From: Ceratodon purpureus
Lineage: Eukaryota > Streptophyta > Bryopsida > Pseudoditrichales > Ditrichaceae
Assembly (NCBI GenBank): GCA_014871385.1
Contig: CM026431.1
Coordinates: forward strand, 3,264,604-3,328,603
Length of the DNA stretch: 64,000 bases
Direction of reading: 5' to 3'
The notes beneath the pieces were generated by a model. The model saw nothing but the letters and a program-made list of their open reading frames with translations. It was not told the DNA's origin and did no database searches. A program made the translations under genes and the position numbers. Below are positions 44,330 to 57,400 of this stretch, one piece after another; position 1 is the first letter of the stretch; the number at the start of each line of letters is the position of its first letter.

Positions 44330-45450
44330 AGGGAATTGGAAGGCGTAGGTACGACAGTGCCAACAAGGAGAAGTACTACGGGGCGCCTTCTACATCACAG
44401 CCTTCGAAGAAAATAAGGTGCACGTCCTTACAACCCATTTTATTTTGTGTCCTTCAAGTATTCAGGAGCCTCTATCCAGAATAGCTGTTGCGGTTAGCAA
44501 CACCGATCTAGAGTATTTGTAATAGTGAAGAAAATGTAATGGCAGCCATATTGATAACAGTCTCTAATCTTATGCAATGTTTATTTTCCTAGTTTGAAGG
44601 ACGCCATGACTCGAATGATTCAGCACAATGGAGTTGAAGTACACAAAGGGTACGTCAAGTTTGCATTCGAAAAGGACAGCAAAAAACTTCGACCCAATCC
44701 TGATATGGTATCATGAGATCAACATGGAGGGAAAGTCACGGTGCCACTAATGAATTTTTTTTGTCACTGGTTCCAAACCTCCTCGGCGTCCCACATCCTA
44801 GTCTGCCCTTTAGAGTTAGCAATTTTGCTTAGGGCTTTGTTGAACAGGACAACCAGTTTTCCATCTCTTATGGAATTTTTCGAAGATCATCTAGGTTCTG
44901 AATCTCGACCGTGGAATACTCTAATGATTCCTATATGCGACTATGAGCACTAGAGTTCAGCAATATTATCCGATGAAGGGTTTTTGAAGTTCGACTCTGG
45001 CTTCGTCAAAAATAACAACTTCCATGCCCCTCAAAAGTTACATGAGGCTCTAGGAAAGTTGTGGTGCATTGGGACAGGGAAAACCAAGGATACTTCTGCT
45101 TGGAAATTAGCAAGTGATATCAACCCATAGATACATGTGAAGTGCCTAGAATAGGCAGATACCTGGTCTTGTGGATATTACGTTATGTGCTACATGCTAG
45201 TGTATAACAATTACCTACAAGACTCGAGTAAGACAGATTGGTTAGGAGACGTAAGATCATCGCCAAAGTTTGTCTTGTCTTGCATGTTGTCTTGCAATAG
45301 TTTTTGACAAGTGTTTCTGTCTTTCACTGATATTCACTCTTTCGCTTCTCTTCTTGCAGATGTTAGACGTGTTTGACTTTGAAGGGATAGAACAAGTGAA
45401 AGGGGATTTGAAGGATGCGCTCCTTGAGATAATTGAGGTAAGACAGTCTA
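44330..45450 (+). pseudogene. Decayed Ulp1-type (C48) cysteine protease, transposon-associated
   Basis: Broken reading frames keep the order of a SUMO-protease-like domain. Around 44920-44960 a segment reads LMIPICDYEH followed by TAG where Trp is expected (the His of the catalytic site, normally HW). Then comes FDSG (Asp region) near 44990 and, near 45160, TWSCGYYVMCYM (the Cys region). At least three in-frame stops interrupt it. A further open block, LDVFDFEGIEQVKGDLKDAL (from 45364), ends at a plausible GT donor. Such domains occur in large plant DNA transposons (MULE and CACTA types) as well as host genes. The product cannot be functional as it stands. No active frame was reconstructed. 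Confidence 0.6.
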
Positions 45451-47709
45451 CTATGTACCGCTGTAGTACCTCGGTTGGATGTGATGGGAGCGTATGACTT
45501 GTATAAGTTGTACTCTTCCGCGGTGTGAAACAACATCCATAAATTTTGATAGAAAAATAGACTTTCAGGATAATAGGAAAGACTCTCGACACATTGTGAA
45601 TAGAGCATCAGATGTTTTTTTTTAATGTGCATGATCTTTTGCTACCAAGAAAACAGAGCGTTGTTAACTTATTATTCTACTTTGGTAAATAGTTTTGGAA
45701 TTATGTGAGAAATTCAAGAAGATAGTATCAATGTCAAAAATTAAAGTAAACATACGATGCCTAATTAGGCTCTTCTAAAGTGGGTTTATTGAGAGATTTC
45801 AACATTAAAAGTACAATGACTGAAGACGTTGAAGTACAAATGAGAAAGACAAACCTCCTGGAGGCTAGGGTTTGAAGCCCAAGGTCTATTTCCTTCAAGT
45901 GCGGGAAAGACAAGACCTGCTTCCTTCAATATGTTGTTATATATTTTCCATCGCTAAGGCAAAATGTAGGATACATTTTGAGAATGCACACGAATGCGCA
46001 CGGGCCCGTTCTGCAACTCCCTCCACGCCTTGCATTGGTCTTTGTGTTGATGATATGACAAGGCGTTTTTGTAGGAGAAGTTGTTGTGATAGAATCGACA
46101 CCAATACCAACGCCTCTTGTCCAGATAATGGAAATGATAGCGACACGTATAGTGAGCCTCGATGACTAAAGACTTAAACTCGTTTTCTGTGTAGAGACAC
46201 ACACTTGAAATGATCGTCGTCAATCTAGCCTCGCTTGCAACTTCCTAAATAAACATTTATTTATTTACTTCCTAAATGTGAGACTTCACACTTCTTTAAT
46301 GAGTGCCCCAATAGACACGTCATTGTGAAATATTTAAATTTATATTCAAATTAAAAAAATATGGAGTTTGTACCCAAAGGACATAATAGATTATGGTTTT
46401 TGTAGAAGGTTGTGCGTAGCATTTTGTATCTCTAGTTTTATATTTTTTATATTTTTATAATCCCAAAGTCAATCATAAAAGTTACTTGCATAAAAAATCC
46501 CAAAGGCAGTTGAAGGGTGTAAAAACAATTTTGGAGTTGTCCAAGGAGTAGGAAAAAGAGCTTTGGGAACCATGAATTTTTTTTTAATGACTAGTGCAAA
46601 AACTAATCATATTCTCACAAAGCTAGACTTGCAATTTTCTACATCTACAAAAAAATTCAAAAACTCATATCCAAAATTCACATCGTAGGAACTTGCCCAA
46701 AATTTCAAAAAACCCTTTCTAGAACTGTGGCCGATTAGAGAATAATTTCAAGTTCCTAAAAATTTACATTTTAAAATTTCATATTGAAAATTTGAAAAGT
46801 GATAAATTACTTTAAATTTATCAAACTATAAAAGATAAGAATTTATATTGTATGAAAAATATAGGTAAGCATATGATATGTGTGTTGTTTAAAAAAGAAT
46901 GAAAAGAATATATATGAAAAAAACAACAACTTTACAGGAGCAAAAAATGTTGTATATTTTGAAAAGACGTATAAACTAGATTCATGTATTTTCCTGTGCA
47001 AGCAGCTTGTGACATATGAACAAACACATATTTATTAATTATATAAACTTGATTATTTATAAGTAAGCTACCTGTGGAAATTCTTAATTAGGTTTCTACA
47101 ACAAAAAAAATCAATTTGATAAATCCATTTTTGAGAGACAAACCTTCTCTTTTAAAGAAACAAAAAATTATTTGGTGGAATATGACCAAAATTTGGTGCA
47201 ACGGTAAACCAAACAAGAACTTCTAGCATGCACAAATATGAACTTAAATTTAAATTTAAAAAAATGAAAAAAAACAACTGATATATTGATTTCTTCCTTC
47301 TCTAGATTTAAAATGATACTTCTTTCACTTCAATCCAAATAACTATTGAGATTTTATTATGGTTATTGTAACACTCTGAATTCTTTAAGAGAAAATATAA
47401 AAATATTTATATCAATCATATACTAAAGAAAACTGAGAATTTTAAGTTTTTATCCAACAAAAGATAGACTCATTAAATCTTAATATCTTCTTATAGATCA
47501 TAATTTAATGCATCTTTGAGTCTACAAGAGCTTCTCAAATTTCATTTTTTTTGGTGGCTGGAATCAAAATTTGCATAGTTTTGAGATTTAATTCTACAAT
47601 AAGTGCAAAATTGTTTGTTGATTTGATATTCTAGCAAAACATCCCAAGTATATTTATTTTTAAAAATATCCCAAACACTAAAAAATTGTGCGTTGTGTAT
47701 AATATTGGA

Positions 47710-47712
<3 letters not shown>

Positions 47713-47773
<61 letters not shown>
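47713..47773. repeat. (AT)n dinucleotide tract, about 60 bp
   Basis: Uninterrupted alternating AT. It could form a cruciform and is prone to length variation. Confidence 0.95.
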
Positions 47774-47774
<1 letters not shown>

Positions 47775-48399
47775 AAGTGCTTGAAGTTTCACAGTCCAGA
47801 AATTTTAGATGTCATTAATTTTGACATTTATGATATAGAATAGTACAAATCGAGAAAATCTACATTTGTAATATTCTTTGCAATTATTTTTTAATTCTAG
47901 GTATATATATGTATAGATAGTATCGGACTTCATTTTATAGCCAAAAGTCTAGACAACCCTCTAGGCTCATGCCACCATAATGGTCGCATGGAATTCCAAA
48001 ATGAAAGTAACAAAAAAATTGTGTAGAATTGGACTTTGAATTTGACGTTCAAATTTGACTAATCACAATGCACATCTTTCCGAAAAGTATGATTTCAATT
48101 TAGACTAACTCAACTATCAAGATACATGTGAACAAGCCGCAAAAATATTGCAAATATTTGAAAAACATAAAACATATTTACAAATATATCACATGCAGTA
48201 TGTGGTATTTATTCTATCTTAGTATCTTGTTGTATTTTCTTTAATTGTGTCATCTTCTTGTTTCCTTTACAAAATTATTAAATAGATTTGTCTTTCTAAT
48301 AAAGTCACACTAGTGCCGGATAAGACAATTCTACAAATACATCTTGATTTCTAACCCATCCTTTCCAAACAATCCTCATTTGTTGAAAATGTATACAAC

Positions 48400-48825
48400 T
48401 ATGGTAGATGTACTTAAAATCACCACAGCCACCAAAACCACCACACCCGAGTATGATCCCACCAACCTCCACACTCAGTAAAAGCAGATTGTTAGTCTTC
48501 ATTTAGAGAACTAATTTGCTTATTGGTCACCTTGTTATAAGTGGGTGAACTCCTACAATCATAAAATACAGTTTTGGGTTCAATGGTGAGCAAAATTGAG
48601 GACCACTATTATTGCTCAAAGGAAATTCTAGATTAGAAATGGGTCATAGAGTACTTTACACTTTCACTTTTTCTATAAAATTGAGAGTTATAAATTTCAT
48701 GATACAAATTTTTGCATTCCTCATGAAATCCTATTTTGAAGATTAGAATATTTTTTAAAGAATTTTTGAATTGCTAAATAAAGGTCAGATTGCTTAAGTT
48801 GGTGGTTTTAGGTGCGTTTACCATA
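48400..48825. mobile_element. MITE-like inverted-repeat element, copy 2 (pair with 11088-11505)
   Basis: Begins TATGGTAGATGTACTTAAAA and ends GGTGCGTTTACCATA. The CATTCCTCATGAAATCCTAT block and the following 100 bp are nearly identical to copy 1. The left end is more diverged than the right. The hairpin at 48843 starts 17 bp beyond its right end. Confidence 0.7.
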
Positions 48826-48842
48826 CATCAAAGATGAACAAA

Positions 48843-48941
48843 TACACCAAAGATGAACACCAAGCAGAGAGCAATTAAAACATGTTTTTTAAAGTTTTTT
48901 TTGGTGTAATTGGTCACTGCTTGGTGTACATCTTTGGTGTA
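48843..48941. ncRNA. Candidate small-RNA hairpin (miRNA-like foldback)
   Basis: Arms 48843-48877 and 48907-48941 are 35 bp with about three mismatches around a 29-nt loop, 99 nt in all. This is the size and pairing of a plant microRNA precursor. The arms contain ACACCAAAGATG and ACACCAAGCAG words. It matches no conserved microRNA that I recognise. It could equally be a short foldback MITE, as it abuts one. CAAAGATGAACA also occurs just outside the hairpin at 48829. Confidence 0.4.
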
Positions 48942-50570
48942 GTTGTACACCTTTTCTACTGGCGCCTCTTTTTCTTCAAATTGCTTTCATGAATCCAATA
49001 CTTGATCGTGCAAACTCCAAGAAAAATAATACTCTCCAGCTGAGACCCTTGGAGGCTGCAGAGGACAATTTTCACATTCCTGCACCTGGCAAGTTGTTAA
49101 CATAGCTTTGATTTTTTCTCCATTCCACCTTCTCTAACTTATGGTATAACTTATTGTGACCCTTGCTAGCTCATGTATCATGGTGGTGGTGGCTGGCCAA
49201 AGGGAGCTGAGCATGTGCCAGGTACACATAAGCAAGCCTTATTATTAGATAAAGTTAGACACAGCCCACAACAAATTGAGATGTAATTGACTCGGTCCAG
49301 GAAACTCACCTGAAGAGTTCAAGAGTCGAGACTAGAGGCAGTTGACAGTTGCAACCATATAGTACTACACAATATCATCACCACATACTCATAATTATTC
49401 TTCCAAAATACTAAAAATAATCAAGGTGAAATTCATTCTAATTGGGTGAGAGTTTTCTCAAACAAATAAGAGTTTTTCAAGATGGGTTTATGTGCCTACA
49501 AGAAGTATCCACCCACTCATATATGTAAGATTTAGTATAATATCTTCCCAAATTTGTACAATTTGTGATTAATTTGGGGTGTTTGATCCGTTGATCACAT
49601 TATTTCATTGCAACTTTCAACCAAATTACATGATTTTATTCATTTAAATTTACGATTTGTACCAACCATTTTCTTGAACATCAAATATGCAAGTAAACAT
49701 TGGAGGGTAAATAATGTAGTATGAGGAATTTGGGCCTATCAAAATTTGCTAAATGCTCCACTACTGAATAAAATTCTATCATATTATCCGTTGAATACAT
49801 ATATTCCATATCTTACATTTCTCTCAGCTAAATGCTATTTTTGAACTTAATGCATGAATCACTCTTTATTTAAATTCTATTTTATTTACATTGAATTTTC
49901 TGTAAGCTTATCCAGATCGTTTCATGAATCATGTAACTAATTAATTTCCAATCCAAATTCTCACATTAGATGCTGTCACACACTTAGGATTCTTCAAAAA
50001 TGCCATTTTTGACAAATCATATTTACTTCATTCATGAATGAGGTAATGGAAGTATCATTATCTCAATCCATGAATGCTTGATGATGTGTCATTCTTTCTC
50101 CAAGTCCATATGGATGAACATACTTCTCCTGTGTTCACATCATTCACGCAAGTGAATAAAAGATGTAAAAATAACGGGTGAATCTTTCTGGGTAAGAAAT
50201 GGATGTCCTTACTCCATTACCGGTAATGTCCTTACAAGTTGGTCTCAACGTGTATCATGTTTTTATTTGCACAATGGAATATTTTCTCACTTTAAAAACC
50301 AAAATTAATAATAAAAGAAAATCCCCCAAAAAAAAGAATTAAAAAAATAAAAAGAAACTCAAAAAATCAGCAAAACTATCTTCAGAAAGACACTTTTCAA
50401 GGTCCTCTTTAACACCAAACTAGAACGCCAAACCACAGTACTTTACTTGCAGTGACACAGTTGAGTAAAACCATTCATGATTGTGTAATATTAAATTTAA
50501 TTGAGAATTTCTGAACAGAGAAAAGAAAAGTTCAGGCTCAAAGTCTCTCGTGCACACCTCATCCGGGGGC

Positions 50571-50580
50571 TATATAACAT
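50571..50580 (+). promoter_or_regulatory. Candidate TATA box of the MIR319 gene
   Basis: TATATAACAT stands at the start of a GC-richer zone, about 640 bp before the MIR319 hairpin. A second, GTATATAACG, is at 50825. Either could set the primary-transcript start. Confidence 0.4.
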
Positions 50581-51204
50581 TCGTGCCGCAATACTTTCGA
50601 TTATGCCAACAACCGTGCCGGGGTTGCTCAGCCTTGCCTTGCCTTGCCTTGGCCAAGTTGCTAGCTGATGTGTGTTGTTGCCTTTCCCTTTCTGCTCTGA
50701 GTCGCAGTGCTAGCCTGGCTTGACTCGGACTTCCGAACAGCAACTTCCAGTTGCGTTCTAGGATGCCTGCGCTTTTCTCTCGCCGCGACGCCGACCCACC
50801 GTAAGGCAGCCTGGCAATCTCCTCGTATATAACGGTGGCCTGCCCTCTGTATGATCCATTGCTCTGTCTGACTTCGAGGTACTGCTGCCGGTCAGATTAT
50901 CATCTTCATCATCATCGCCGGTTGTGTGGAGTTCGGAGGCGACTCGGTGCTCGGGTTTGGACCAGAGGTTATGATCTTTTGGGGCTTCTAGAGAGGCTCA
51001 GGTTGTGTGTTGTGTATGGGAATGGATTCTGGAGCGGGGCGTTGTATGCTATGTGGTCTGTGAGTCAGTGGTTCCTTGTTGACACTTGTTTCGGTGGCGG
51101 AAGTGTGACAAGGTTAGTTTTTTTTTAGTTTTTTTAGTTTTTATTTTTTAAAAAGAAAATTTGGCGTCGGCTAAATTTTTTTTGGTTCTTGGTAGAATTT
51201 GTTG

Positions 51205-51410
51205 TGGGATTGGCCTCAGTGGCTGTAGGAGCACCCTTCTGTTCAACAGTGGCTGAAATGAGACTTGCACTGCTGCCGACTCATATTATCGGTTTCCCTC
51301 TCTTTTGCAAGACAGGGAATCCGAATGTATGATGCGGGAGCTGACCAGTCTTCAACTTAGCGTCTCTTGGACTGAAGGGAGCTCCCATGTCTCTGGGGCT
51401 AATAGAAATC
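51205..51410 (+). ncRNA. MIR319: MIR319 precursor hairpin
   Basis: The 21-nt microRNA lies at 51367-51387 on the 3' arm (TTGGACTGAAGGGAGCTCCC then A). It matches conserved plant miR319 in 20 of 21 positions. The star-side arm, GGAGCACCCTTCTGTTCAA (51228-51246), pairs with it with few mismatches. The stem extends outward (TGGCCTCAG with CTCTGGGGCTA) and continues to a loop near 51300-51313 (CGGTTTCCCT against AGGGAATCCG). A long stem with the mature RNA far from the loop is typical of MIR319. miR319 directs cleavage of TCP and some MYB transcription-factor mRNAs and controls leaf growth. The extent of the primary transcript is not known. It is the only recognisable gene between the retrotransposon and the right-edge gene. 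Confidence 0.93.
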
Positions 51411-54400
51411 ATGTTACGTGACATTGTGTGTTTCATTTAGTGCTCAATGTTTATCCAGGTCTTCTCTCAACTTGGGTCCTTTTGTCTTTTTCATTATTAG
51501 TGATGTTACCATATCCTGGAAGTGTTATGCTAATGCTTGCTATGGTTTCAACACTTCTGCCTAATGCTCCTGCTATACAGCATCCCTGTTTGCATGTTTG
51601 CTTGAATGATTAATTTTGTTTTGACTGAGGGTGGGATGGACTGAGACTTATCCGTGGCGGTTGAGAAGATTGGCGAAGTTGGAGAGAAGTCGTGAATATC
51701 GGCGAAGTTCGGCGTTTTTTGGTGGTGACTGACCATTGATACATCACATTGACTCTCTAAGCTCCTTCCGGAACTTATGTGACATGCAATAGACAGCAAT
51801 CACTGATGTGGTTGCTGCGTCCTCATTGGATGTTTGTCAAGTCTTTCCAACCGGAAATAGTTTTTCTAGGTAGATATACAGCTTTCAATAGTCTAGCCAA
51901 ACTCGTTTGAGTTTTTGCATCATCTTATGTACACAGGTTTCGAAATTGAATACACACATCTCTGGTTCATCTTGACCAAGCAGTTTGTACAGCATACACA
52001 GTGGGATTTTTTATACTTGGATCCATCTTGTTCACCTGCAGTTTATATTACTTATAAGCTGTCACTGACTGAGTTGTGTGCATATTACGATACCCGTATA
52101 TACTATTCTGTGATATAGTCAGTTAATTGGGTTCACGTTCGCTCAGGATGTGGTGTGGGAAATCAAGTTTGTCTGTTGAATTTCAACAAATCCTGAGAAG
52201 CCCTGACCCCTGTGGACCACTGTGGACCCAGTCTCGGTGTAATCTGAGCAGCCCAGACTTAGCCATAAGCACCTGGGTTGAGTTATGCTCACCGTCCTTT
52301 CACAAGCCCCAATCTCATACAATGTCGCACCAAGCCCACATCTAGTCGACCAGCACTTGTGAGTCATATTCTGTGGGAGTTTCACATGGCTATTTTTAGT
52401 GCTGCGCCTGGGCGACTGAGCCCATGTCGCTAGAGCCTGGAATGTGTGGGTGTTCACTTTTCGAAGTTTACGTTTGTTACGCTGACCCTGTCAGCCGAGG
52501 CCCGTGTCGCTTTCAATGAAGTTGAATAAACGAATGTCCATAGTTTTGGACCGGTGCACTTGTGGGGGAAACAAATGGAATGAAGCACACATCTGGATTC
52601 TGAGTGCGACTGTTTCTATTTGGACGGACTTGCACTTGCATATTCCAATTGATAGTCACTTTGCTTTCGTTATTAACCAAACATGATCTTCTCTACTTGT
52701 GGGTCAAACTGTGGATATTCGTAGGGAAGGTATGATTCACTCTTCAACTTAAACCAAGAGTCAAGACTCAAGAGGCGGCCTGGTAGTGTGGTGTAGTGCT
52801 GGTGTTGTATGAATGCAGGTGATTGCACAGGAGTTACATCGATTGAATTTCCCATCGGTACAGTTACCTGTTGAACATTCCCATGTGCGTACTGTTGCAA
52901 TTTCTACTGATGACCAGGTTCAATTTCCTAGGCAAAACTCAAGGGTCCTGAGATGACATACTTTTTATTAAAAAATAAATTAAAAAAATTGAAGAAGTGA
53001 TTGCATTACATCAGTACTGATTTATGAAACAACCCAATCAGCCTGTTCTCACATGAATCAACTTGACCGAGGCTGACGTGCAACCCACTTGTGTCAAAAT
53101 GTACAAGCTGGGGCACCCTGGATATTGGTTGTCAAATTGTGACATCACAGTATTGTATCCATTGGGACATGAGTAATTACTACGAGTACAAAATTGTTCT
53201 GATGAACATGTTCTTCCAAACATTCAACGAAGTCTGGGACTGTTGGTATGCATCATGTTATCCCCTTGAAGTGGTATTAAATGTTGCGTGGGGGAGGTGT
53301 GAGCCTGGCTTCAATGACACTTGACTTTCCGACTCCACTGTTTCTTTTTCTGTCTCTGCTGCTGCCTGACGTGCATGACTAACGTCTTACCCCGCGTCTT
53401 GCATGGATGTCTCGGCAGGTGCATGTGCTTCCATCGCGCTGGTCACAATATTCGAAAAGGCGGATGCAAAGGTCGGAACAGTGCGTGTCGGTGCAACTAT
53501 TGTATACTTAATAAATTACGATGCAGACTGTGGAATTCAAATTGATAGCTTGCAGCTCCATAGCAGATATTGACTTCAGTTCGTTCCTCCATGGCCAGTT
53601 GATCTTATTACACCGGACTGGGTGTGAAATGTGCAGGCAGTGGTCGTGAGGGGTCTATCCATCTACTTGGCGTTCGAGGAGGTTGGAAAAATGATTTCCT
53701 GGTGATGATCGTTCACAACCAATTTGTTGAACAATTTCTGGCATTCTGGAAAATTAATGGCTGAAGTGGCCATTTGAAGGGTCGCTATGGTAGACAATCT
53801 GGAACATCCATGATTTTCAACGGGCTGGCCCGGTGCAGAGGTACGGTACAAGGGATGTATTGGAGTGGTGAGGCTTGCTTCAAACTTCAGATTCTTGATT
53901 GCCCTCCCCCCCTCTTTTATACATAACTTCTCTTTTTCTTCTTCATTTCGGGACTACAGTACAGGAACGATTCTCGAATATTGAATTCGTTGCATGGGAT
54001 GATGAGAGAAGTCATTACTTCACTGCCCTTTTGATCCTCAACAGCAAGTGAACAAGGAGTAAAGACAACAGAGGAAGTTTCCAGAGGTTGCAGGGACGTT
54101 GCTTTGAAGAAGAGAAGGAAAGGAGCACAAAGAGGAGAAGATTTGGGAATCCTCAGCTGCAAAAGGAACATAATGTCCTTCATTTGTGTCAATGAAAAAG
54201 AAAAAAGAAAAACAGGAACATATTTCCACTGACAAAACACAACTACTTCTCGTCAATGTGTCCCAGGAATATGCACCAAATAGTAGTATTCTATTCCAAC
54301 TCTTTCATGCATGCTCCACAATTTTACTCTTTTCATGCAAACGGTTGTTTTGAAGTAGTTACCGAGACTTTATGTGGGTCTGGTATGTACTGTACAGGTA

Positions 54401-57400
54401 GACTCAGAAGGTCACGTGACATCTCTACCGCGTATAGTAGAATAACTTCACCTGGCACTGGATCTGATCAGAAAAAATTCATGGTTTACTTCCACTTAAA
54501 AATAACATATCTGCACTCTGGAACTCAACTCAAACACTTGCACAGTTGGATACCACTCTGAAGAAACTCACCTGGCAACAAGGAAGATAAAAACAAAACC
54601 AGATTGCAGCCAATCCAGCGCTTCAAGATAAAATTCTCAGGCACTTCACAGGCTGTGGTTCAATTCACGAGTCCAGAGCTCCCATCGAAAAATCCAAGAA
54701 TCCATGGATCTCATGCTGAATCTAATTCGTGAGTCTTTGGGTTTATCGAAAAACTAAGAACGGTCCGCCTTCCAGATACTAAGTGGGCCTGTGGTGTCTG
54801 TAACAACCTACGAGAACAAGTGCACTTGCAAGTCTGTAATTCTTTGTACTAGGTGTGGGGTAAGTAAATAAAATTGTCATCTCCTGCTCAGTGCTCACTG
54901 CTGGGGTCCTTTTTGTTGAAATTTGATGGGCCAGGGCCTGTCATATATCCTTGCACCATGTCAGCTGTTGCTAGATTCCCAGGGAGCAAAGAAAAAATCT
55001 AAGTTGGAAAGGACTGACTGCATGACCTCGAGAACGGGACTAACTTATGTCCTTCGTCCACTGGGCCAGATCTTGCAGCCTCCTCTGGAAGGATTCCTGA
55101 AACTCACACATTTCTAGGACCTGCGGAGAACAAGTACCATGCAGAAGTTGCACATTAGTCTTCCTCATTAGTGACCACTGCCTTCGTCACCTCATTACCA
55201 TAATTCTTAATTAACCGGACTCTGCTTACTTAACCCTTCGGCAAGGCCGAAGCTCAGGGTCATGCCTCTCAAATGTTGGAAGATTTTGAACCAAAAAAAT
55301 TATCACTAAGTGAGCACTATTTGGAGGAGTGATTTAGAGTTGGTGTAGAAATGAAAGTTGGGGATGTGTGAGAGTTGTATTATTTAGATGGATATTTTTC
55401 AAAAAAGAAAGCAACATAGTATGGATGGTTAATAAGAAAGATGTTCAATCAGGTGTTGTGTCATCAAAATGTAGGATAAAAAGTCTTAAAATCCTCAAGA
55501 ATTTAAGAAGAAAAGAATCCCACATCCTTCCTATCGACTTCTTTGTTTTAAGAATCTCAAGAAAATGAAAAGAATAAATGAAGCTCCATTCTTGTCTTTT
55601 GTCATAAGGAAATTTTAGAGCTTTGTAAAAATAAAAATTAAATAAAATTTAAAAATTAAAAATTAAAAATAAAATTAAAAATTAAAAAAAACAAGATTAC
55701 AACTTAACTGCACTTCACTATTTTGCATGTGAAGTATCATATTAAGTTCTAGTTTATTCTTATGGTTTTGAAAAATCAAAATCAAAAGTATGAAATATGT
55801 GAGGGTTGTAAATTAATCTTGCCATGTTCTTTTTATAACAAAAGTACCAAAAGTAGATCCCTTCTAATTATAGGCTTTTGATTTCAAAATTAGTGACTTT
55901 ATGATAATTATAATTACAGGATTTTGGACCTACCTTGAATAAAGAGGTGTATACAAATTTTGAAAGCAATTCATCATACAAATTAGGACATTACAAGGTT
56001 AAAAGCCACTTTTAAATATTTTTATCAGTGTACAAGTGGCATACATAAGTATTGATGTCCAAAAAATATACTTTGCAAAGACAATTGATTTATGAAGGAA
56101 TACTGACATTTATAGGTATCGTAGTTAGATGTATGTTTACAGTTTTACTAAGTTTGAGCCCCATTTGTACTAGGGAAAGGAGAGAAATCATCATTTTGGT
56201 CATTAAAGGTGTGTTGAAATTCCTTTACATTTTCTCAATTCAAAACACCAAAAGAGGTAACCTATTCATCTTCAATTGAAAATCAAAACAATAAATATGT
56301 TCTTTTCTATGAAAATAACAACCATAAACAATTTCACGCTAATTGAGAGAAATTTCAGATTTCTCCACATTTCTATAGTTGAAAGATTTCAATTTGAATA
56401 AAATGTTTTAAAATAGTTTTTCCACCAAAATCACTTTTGTCTTTTTTGTCGTTATATATGATGAGCAGTATGGGCAGTTTAGGCATATGATTTAGATTGT
56501 GAGTGGCTGCTTGGCCAAGTTAAGGTCAAACCTCCTAAAAATCATAACTTTTGTATGGTATTTTTGATTTTCTCATAAATTAACTTATTGAAAAGATAAT
56601 AGTGAAAAATATTGTAGTAAAAACTTCAAGAAAATTCCAATAACTAATCAACTTTAAATAGCTTACTCAAAATAGGTGTGATAAGAATGAGGTCAGAACT
56701 AATTTAAGGAACTATATTATTTTGTTTTCATAAATCATGTTCTTTTAGAGCTGAGGATTAAAGTAGGAAGGATAGTTTTGGACTTTGATTTATAGATTAT
56801 ATCAATATACTTAGATTCATCAATATTATAATTAAATTTCTATTACATTATATGAAACATTTAATTTATCATCTTTCTAAATTCATTATGAACATGATTA
56901 ATTTCTTATTTATTGAAATAAATTTAGATTTAGATATCCTTCACATGGTTATTTTATTAATTCATAGGATAATTTATTAAGATTTTTGTATTGCATAAAT
57001 TTATGACTTCATTTCTTCAGGACCATTTTTTTCCTAAAGTCAATATTAAGTTGGCTTACTTAAAGTTTCACATATTTCAACATTTGTAGTTTTAATAAAG
57101 ATGGTATTTCAGCAATACCAAATCCAACTATTGGATAAAAACAATTTGATGAACTAAAATTAAAATAAAATACATTTTGAAGTACAAATGCACATGAAGA
57201 AGAAAAGATAGAAGTTAGAAATCACATAAACCTAATATGAAGCATTGAGTCTTATGAGGATTAATGTTGAAGCCAAAACACTTTATAGAAGTATATATCT
57301 TTAAACTATTATCAAATAAGAGATTATATTTACCAAGTATGATCTTGGAGGTACTTCATTGACATGAATAATATGAATTCCTCTATTTATTCCAAAAAGA

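Larger units (their letters stand above)
41130..44330. other. Repeat-rich intergenic region right of the retrotransposon
   Basis: No gene is supported. It contains a TTAACCCC-type element (41853-42682), and the reverse, partial copy of the 17566-18440 element ending at 43597. From about 43.86 to 44.0 kb there is also sequence that recurs inverted near 61.15-61.29 kb. Confidence 0.55.
45451..50560. other. Intergenic, AT-rich, with element remnants
   Basis: No gene is supported. It includes a short minus-strand ORF at 45954-46223 with Cys/His spacing that loosely recalls a zinc finger. It also holds an (AT)n tract (47713-47773), an inverted-repeat element (48400-48825), a miRNA-like hairpin (48843-48941), and a possible orphan exon-like block near 48990-49090. 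Confidence 0.55.

Noticed and set aside
45954-46223. Minus-strand ORF with Cys/His spacing like a zinc finger
   Set aside because: Short, overlapped by ORFs in other frames, no clear family match and in a decayed region.
50835-51128. 97-aa ORF upstream of the MIR319 hairpin as a protein gene
   Set aside because: Odd Cys/Arg/Leu-rich composition and no domain. More likely part of a non-coding primary transcript.
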